NCBI GenBank assembly: GCA_003248565.1
Contig: QFOV01000132.1
Span: 1-8,892, forward strand
Direction: 5' to 3'
DNA from: Stenotrophomonas sp.
GTDB taxonomy: Bacteria; Pseudomonadota; Gammaproteobacteria; Xanthomonadales; Xanthomonadaceae
DNA: 8,892 nucleotides
Part shown: positions 5,173 to 8,892 of the stretch, piece after piece
Layout: the number at the start of each line of letters is the position of its first letter
Numbering within the stretch: the first letter of the stretch is position 1
Position numbers and translations under genes: made by a program
Notes under the pieces: model-generated
Told to the model about the DNA's origin: nothing
The model's input: the letters and a program-made list of their open reading frames with translations, nothing else
The model's database searches: none

Positions 5173-5859
5173 ATGACGAATACCCCGGTTTTCCACGAAG
5201 AAACCATCGACCGCGCGCGCATGCAGCAGATCATCCGCGCGCACCCGCGTGCAGCGGTGTTCGAATCCTGCACGCTGGACGAAGGCGATTTCTCGCGCCT
5301 GGACATGGATGGCTTCCAGTTCAAGCAGTGCTCGCTGAGCAGGGCGAACTGGCTGGCCGCATCACTGGAGGAAAGCCAGTGGCAGAAATGCCGCGGCAGC
5401 CACTGCGACTTCAGTTCCGCGCTGCTCAGTGATTCGCGCTTCGATCACTGCGACCTCAACAACAGCTTCTGGCGACGCGCCACGCTCTCGTCGGTACAGT
5501 TCAAGGACTGCAAGCTGACCGGCGCCCACCTGCAGGAAGTAAGCGGCTGGGCGCTGGAGTTCCGCGATTGCCTGCTGGTCAGCGCCGACCTGCGCGGCAT
5601 GTCATTCCGCAAAGCGCAGCTGGAAGGCATGGATTTCTCCGATGCCGACCTCTCAGGCTGCGACTTCCGCGATGCGGTGTTCAGCGGCGGCAGCCTGCGC
5701 AACACACAGACCCGCCTGACCCGCTTCGAAGGTGCCGACCTGCGCGATACCGATATCAGCGGCCTCAACCTGATGGACGCAAAGCACTTCAAGAAGGCGG
5801 TGATCTCGCAGCGGCAGGCTGCGGCGGCATTGGCGGCGTTCGGGCTGATCGTCGCCTAG
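5173..5859 (+). CDS. Pentapeptide-repeat protein in one uninterrupted register
   Basis: 228 aa, ATG at 5173 with only a weak ribosome site. The frame stays open far upstream, antisense-like over the lipoprotein gene, but the repeat pattern starts only after this ATG. The central residue of each pentapeptide falls on every multiple of five from Phe30 to Leu200: F30, L35, F40, M45, F50, L55, W60 ... F155, L160, F165, F170, L175, F185, L190, I195, L200; the only unsuitable ones are G75, G125 and T180. Ala or Cys is common two residues before. This is about 35 repeats, near nine turns of a right-handed four-sided beta helix with no loop. A helical head (1-25) and an Ala-rich tail (RQAAAALAAFGLIVA) cap it. 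DNA-mimicking members such as Qnr and MfpA protect gyrase, but most have no known role. Nothing here proves gyrase binding. No signal peptide, so probably cytosolic. Confidence 0.88.
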   Translation: MTNTPVFHEETIDRARMQQIIRAHPRAAVFESCTLDEGDFSRLDMDGFQFKQCSLSRANWLAASLEESQWQKCRGSHCDFSSALLSDSRFDHCDLNNSFWRRATLSSVQFKDCKLTGAHLQEVSGWALEFRDCLLVSADLRGMSFRKAQLEGMDFSDADLSGCDFRDAVFSGGSLRNTQTRLTRFEGADLRDTDISGLNLMDAKHFKKAVISQRQAAAALAAFGLIVA

Positions 5860-5884
5860 GGAAAACAGGTGCTTCGGATATGCA

Positions 5885-5905
5885 CCAGTACGGGCTTCCC
5901 GCTGG
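5885..5905. terminator. Possible hairpin between convergent genes
   Basis: ccag-ta-cggg-ctt-cccg-ctgg forms two 4-bp stems (cggg/cccg and ccag/ctgg) with a TA bulge and a 3-nt loop. It lies 26 bp after the pentapeptide stop and 22 bp after the diguanylate cyclase stop, where a bidirectional terminator would be expected. There is no U-run on either side, so efficient intrinsic termination is doubtful. Confidence 0.3.
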
Positions 5906-5926
5906 CCCAGGTCATGCCCCTCCCGG

Positions 5927-8818
5927 TCACTCCGCATCCAGCGTTGCGATCTCAACCCGATTCCGCCCCTCGCGCTTGCCGCGATAGAGTGCCAGGTCGG
6001 CACAGCGTACGAGCGCCATCGGGTCTTCCCCAGGCACCGGAGTGCAAACCGCCACCCCGACACTGATGGTCACCCGTTGCCCCGCCGCACCGGTCACCTG
6101 TTCCACCGCACTGCGCAGACGCTCCCCAAACGCCATCGCCATCTGCGCGTCACAACCCGGCAGAATCAACACGAACTCCTCGCCGCCATAGCGTGCGACC
6201 AGCTCTTCGGCACCGGTCACCTGCGCGGCCAGGGTCTGCGCAACGCGGCGCAACTGCAGGTCGCCGATGTGGTGGCCGTGGGTGTCGTTGAACTGTTTGA
6301 AGTGATCTACGTCGATCATCATCACCGCCAGCGGCTCCTGCTGTTCGACGCAGCGCTGCCATGCCCGTGGCAAGGCCTTCTCCATCGCGTGGCGGTTGGC
6401 GATGCCGGTGAGTCCGTCGGTCACCGCCAGGGCAGAGAGCCTGGAATTGGCGCTCTGCAGCTCGGCTGTGCGCTCGTTGATCTTCTGCTCAAGCAGGCGG
6501 TTTTGTGCATTGATGGCACGGGTGCGGAGCCGCACCACCGCGACCACGAACAATAAACCCGCCACGCCAAAGCCCACCCGAACCCAGGGCCGCTGGTACC
6601 AGAAGGGTGCAACCTGCAGCGGGTAGTTCATCGCCTCGGTGGGTGCGCCGCCCAGTACCCTCGCCTGCAACTGGAAGATGTAAGCACCCGCTGGCAAGCG
6701 CTGGTAGGTCAGCTCACGCCCTGCCGTCCATGGCGACCATTCGTCGTGATAGCCCGGCATCCGGTAACGGAACTCAACCTCCGGCTCCATGCTCTGCACG
6801 CCGAAGCGCAGGGCCAAGCCCGCCCCGGCTGGCAAGTGCGGCGTTGTTTTTGGCAACAGCGGCAACAGTACCGGCGGATGATTCGGACCTTGCAGCTCGA
6901 TGCGATCCAGCCGCGCCTGCGGTGGTGTCGCGACGGCCTCGATCGCAGCAGGATCCAACTGCAACACGCTGTCGCGGGTAACCACGCGCAGTTGGCCATC
7001 GCGATGCAGGGCAACCCTATTGAAGCCCGGCACGCGGCTATCACTGACTTGCTGCAGTTGGAATGTGGTCGCACCTGGCTTGCGCCACCATAGCTGCCGT
7101 GCGGTCCAGGCAAAGCTGCCCTTGGCGTTGTCCTCGCCTTCCAGCTCCATGGGAGCCTGCAGCCCCGGCAGCACGGGCAAAGCCACGGCAACAAACCGTT
7201 CACCCTGCAAACGGTGCACCTGCTGTCCGGATATCGCGTACAAAACGCGATCACTCCGGAACAAACGAGTGCCCTTCCCTGCATCTGCAGGCAAGCCCTG
7301 CTTCGACCCAAAATGCTGCTCAGCGAGCAATTGGCCAGTATCCGTAGCGAAGCGCCAGCGCCTCGCGCCACCGCCTGCATCGCCTGCCCACAACTCGCCG
7401 GCGACACTTTCATACACCCCAAGCGCAGCGCCGCCGATCTGCCATTGCCCCTGCAGCTGCCAGCGCCCATCGTGTTGACCGAGCACGATGATCTTGGTGT
7501 TGGTCAACGCGAACATGCGCCTGGCGTCGAACGCCGAGGGCATCAGCCTGCTGACACTGTCACCCAGCGCCGGCGGCAGCAGCCGTCGTGGTTGCGTTTG
7601 CCCGGGATCGAGCACCGCCAGTCCATAGCGATCTCCGATCAGGAGACCGGCGTTTGTTCCCTCCAGCGCAAAAGTCTCCAGATCGCGTCGCGGCCATTGC
7701 GAGAGCGCGAATATAGGCGTGCCCGCCGCAGAGGGTTGCGCGCTCCACACCCCCATGCTTGCCACCCACAGGCGGCCGTCATACCACGTGCTGTCGAAGA
7801 TGCGTCCGTTCAGGCCATGCAGGCGCCCATAGCGCGTCCACGGCAGCGACCAGCGCAGGCGCGCGATACCGTTCTCGCCTGAGATCCACACCGCGCCCTC
7901 GCGATCCTCCACCAGGTCGTGCATCTCACCCGCACACGCGGCAAAGCTGTCGAGCAGGTGCAGATCGGGGGAGAAACGCATGATCGTGCCGTCGAAGCTG
8001 CCAATCGCAAAGCCACCGTCGGCAAGGGCAATGCCGGTGTACGGCTCGTGCAGGCGGAAGGCCGCATCGGCCTCGGTGTCGAGCTTGCGCACGCGCGTGC
8101 CGTCGCTGAAATGGAAGCCATCCGCCGCGGCAAACAGCAAGCCGCCCCGGTACGGCCAGGCGGCGGGGACACGCAGCTTGGCGAGCAACTCCATGCCTTC
8201 AACCAGCACCATCGCCGCCTTGTCGACCCGGTAAAGTCCTTGCCCCGGAACCCGGAAGAAGACCTCGTCGCCGGCTACCAGCGGGCGCGTACGTGCGCCA
8301 GCGGGCAGCTGCATACGCGTGGTGCTGCCGTCCTTCTCGAGTACAAACAAGGAGCCAGCGCTTACCGCGTGCACGCCACGCGAGGTTTCCCCCAACGAGA
8401 AGACCTCGACCGGCCCTTGCACCAGACCCGCACTGGCCAAGCGTGGCAACAGGTCAACGAATTTGTGGGTGCCATCAGGCTGTCGCAGCAAGCGTCCGAA
8501 AACCCCTGCGCCGGCGACAACGATGCTGCCGTCGCGCGCCAGCATGATCGAGTACACCGGCGCTTCACCAGACGCCTCCAACAGCTCCCATACCCCGCTA
8601 CGGAAGACCATCACGCCTTCGCCACTGGCAGCATAGAGGTTGCCCGCGCGGTCGACGACCACGCCGGGATAGGTTGGCGCGGCAGGCAATTGGCTTGCCC
8701 CGAACTGACGTAGCAGCGGCAAGCCATGCAGTGTTGTGCTGGCGTGCGCGAATGGCAGCACACACACCAGCAGCAGGGCCATCAGCCCTTTACGGAACCG
8801 CATTTGAACACTGTCCAT
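5927..8818 (-). CDS. Membrane-anchored diguanylate cyclase with periplasmic beta-propeller and Y_Y_Y sensor
   Basis: 963 aa. It should make c-di-GMP from two GTP in the cytosol in answer to a periplasmic signal. Order: signal peptide (MRFRKGLMALLLVCVLPFAHA, cut near residue 26); propeller-type repeats over about 30-630 (VVVDRAGNLYAASGEGVMVF, LVEDREGAVWISGENGIARL); a Y_Y_Y domain at about 635-740 (VEFRYRMPGYHDEWSPW, then YQRLPAGAYIFQLQARV); one membrane helix at about 747-764; a short coiled coil (NAQNRLLEQKINERTAELQ); and a GGDEF domain from DGLTGIANR (801), through DVDHFKQFND (836-845), to GGEEF (878-882) and GRNRVEI. Catalytic and metal residues are all present, so it should be active. The inhibitory RxxD five residues before GGEEF is absent (GAEE instead), so product inhibition through that site is not expected. 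Start: ATG 8818 follows a G-rich run directly; ATG 8803 gives a more typical signal peptide and is a real alternative. Confidence 0.93.
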   Translation of the reverse strand: MDSVQMRFRKGLMALLLVCVLPFAHASTTLHGLPLLRQFGASQLPAAPTYPGVVVDRAGNLYAASGEGVMVFRSGVWELLEASGEAPVYSIMLARDGSIVVAGAGVFGRLLRQPDGTHKFVDLLPRLASAGLVQGPVEVFSLGETSRGVHAVSAGSLFVLEKDGSTTRMQLPAGARTRPLVAGDEVFFRVPGQGLYRVDKAAMVLVEGMELLAKLRVPAAWPYRGGLLFAAADGFHFSDGTRVRKLDTEADAAFRLHEPYTGIALADGGFAIGSFDGTIMRFSPDLHLLDSFAACAGEMHDLVEDREGAVWISGENGIARLRWSLPWTRYGRLHGLNGRIFDSTWYDGRLWVASMGVWSAQPSAAGTPIFALSQWPRRDLETFALEGTNAGLLIGDRYGLAVLDPGQTQPRRLLPPALGDSVSRLMPSAFDARRMFALTNTKIIVLGQHDGRWQLQGQWQIGGAALGVYESVAGELWAGDAGGGARRWRFATDTGQLLAEQHFGSKQGLPADAGKGTRLFRSDRVLYAISGQQVHRLQGERFVAVALPVLPGLQAPMELEGEDNAKGSFAWTARQLWWRKPGATTFQLQQVSDSRVPGFNRVALHRDGQLRVVTRDSVLQLDPAAIEAVATPPQARLDRIELQGPNHPPVLLPLLPKTTPHLPAGAGLALRFGVQSMEPEVEFRYRMPGYHDEWSPWTAGRELTYQRLPAGAYIFQLQARVLGGAPTEAMNYPLQVAPFWYQRPWVRVGFGVAGLLFVVAVVRLRTRAINAQNRLLEQKINERTAELQSANSRLSALAVTDGLTGIANRHAMEKALPRAWQRCVEQQEPLAVMMIDVDHFKQFNDTHGHHIGDLQLRRVAQTLAAQVTGAEELVARYGGEEFVLILPGCDAQMAMAFGERLRSAVEQVTGAAGQRVTISVGVAVCTPVPGEDPMALVRCADLALYRGKREGRNRVEIATLDAE

Positions 8819-8838
8819 CTCGCCCCCCCGGCAAGATT

Positions 8839-8850
8839 GTGCACTTGCAC
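8839..8850. promoter_or_regulatory. Short perfect dyad upstream of the diguanylate cyclase gene
   Basis: gtgca-ct-tgcac is a perfect 5-bp inverted repeat with a 2-bp spacer, 21 bp before the ATG at 8818 and 36 bp before the alternative at 8803. Its place between the end of the upstream gene and the cyclase start suits an operator. No known regulator motif was recognised, and a 12-bp dyad can occur by chance. Confidence 0.25.
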
Positions 8851-8859
8851 CGTAACAGC

Positions 8860-8892
8860 TTAGTCCAGCAGCTTTTCGATCAGTTTCCTGTA
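8860..8892 (-). CDS. Possible last ten codons of an upstream gene
   Basis: On the - strand the frame from the window edge reads Y-R-K-L-I-E-K-L-L-D and then TAA (8862-8860). The codons (CTG, CTG, GAC, ATC) suit this genome and the peptide looks like a helical C-terminus. If real, it ends 41 bp before the cyclase ATG, so the two genes could share an operon. Too short to identify; the open frame may be chance. Confidence 0.35.
   Translation of the reverse strand, partial: YRKLIEKLLD

Noticed and set aside
5173..5859. Naming the pentapeptide protein Qnr (quinolone resistance)
   Set aside because: It shares the fold pattern but lacks the loops typical of Qnr and does not look like the Stenotrophomonas Qnr as I remember it. 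The family fold alone does not show gyrase protection.

Overview
The window looks like chromosomal DNA from a GC-rich gammaproteobacterium, most likely Xanthomonadaceae and Stenotrophomonas-like. This rests on the strong G/C bias at third codon positions, the gene types present, and a REP-type repeat whose head reads gtgggagcggc. The genus is an inference. There is no sign of phage, plasmid or insertion sequence.

Layout, left to right: (1) the 3' part of a penicillin-acylase-family gene on the + strand, cut by the window edge. (2) A convergent gap filled by two inverted REP units. (3) A small exported RidA/YjgF-like protein on the - strand. (4) A G/C-rich hairpin repeat. (5) asnB, a glutamine-dependent asparagine synthetase, on the - strand. 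(6) A 357-bp divergent regulatory region. (7) On the + strand, a Sel1/TPR-type lipoprotein and then a pentapeptide-repeat protein. (8) On the - strand, convergent with it, a large membrane-anchored diguanylate cyclase with a periplasmic beta-propeller sensor. (9) At the right edge, what may be the last ten codons of another - strand gene.

The most interesting element is the asnB leader. Upstream of asnB, on the same strand, lies a 32-codon ORF with eight Asn codons (AAC AAT AAC AAC CGC AAT AAT, then a further AAT AAT). It is followed 30 nt later by an intrinsic terminator, a perfect 20-nt palindrome plus seven U, and then 85 nt further by the asnB start codon. The end of the ORF carries a near copy of the terminator's right arm (GGCCACTGCGGG against GGCCGATGCGGG). 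It could therefore pair with the left arm and form an antiterminator. This is the layout of ribosome-mediated transcription attenuation, as in the his, trp, leu, phe and thr operons, but sensing charged tRNA-Asn to control asparagine synthesis. I know of no described example of this asparagine version, but I could not search.

The other genes are mostly unrelated housekeeping or signalling functions. The lipoprotein and pentapeptide genes could be co-transcribed (97-bp gap). The diguanylate cyclase has an intact GGEEF site but lacks the RxxD inhibitory site.
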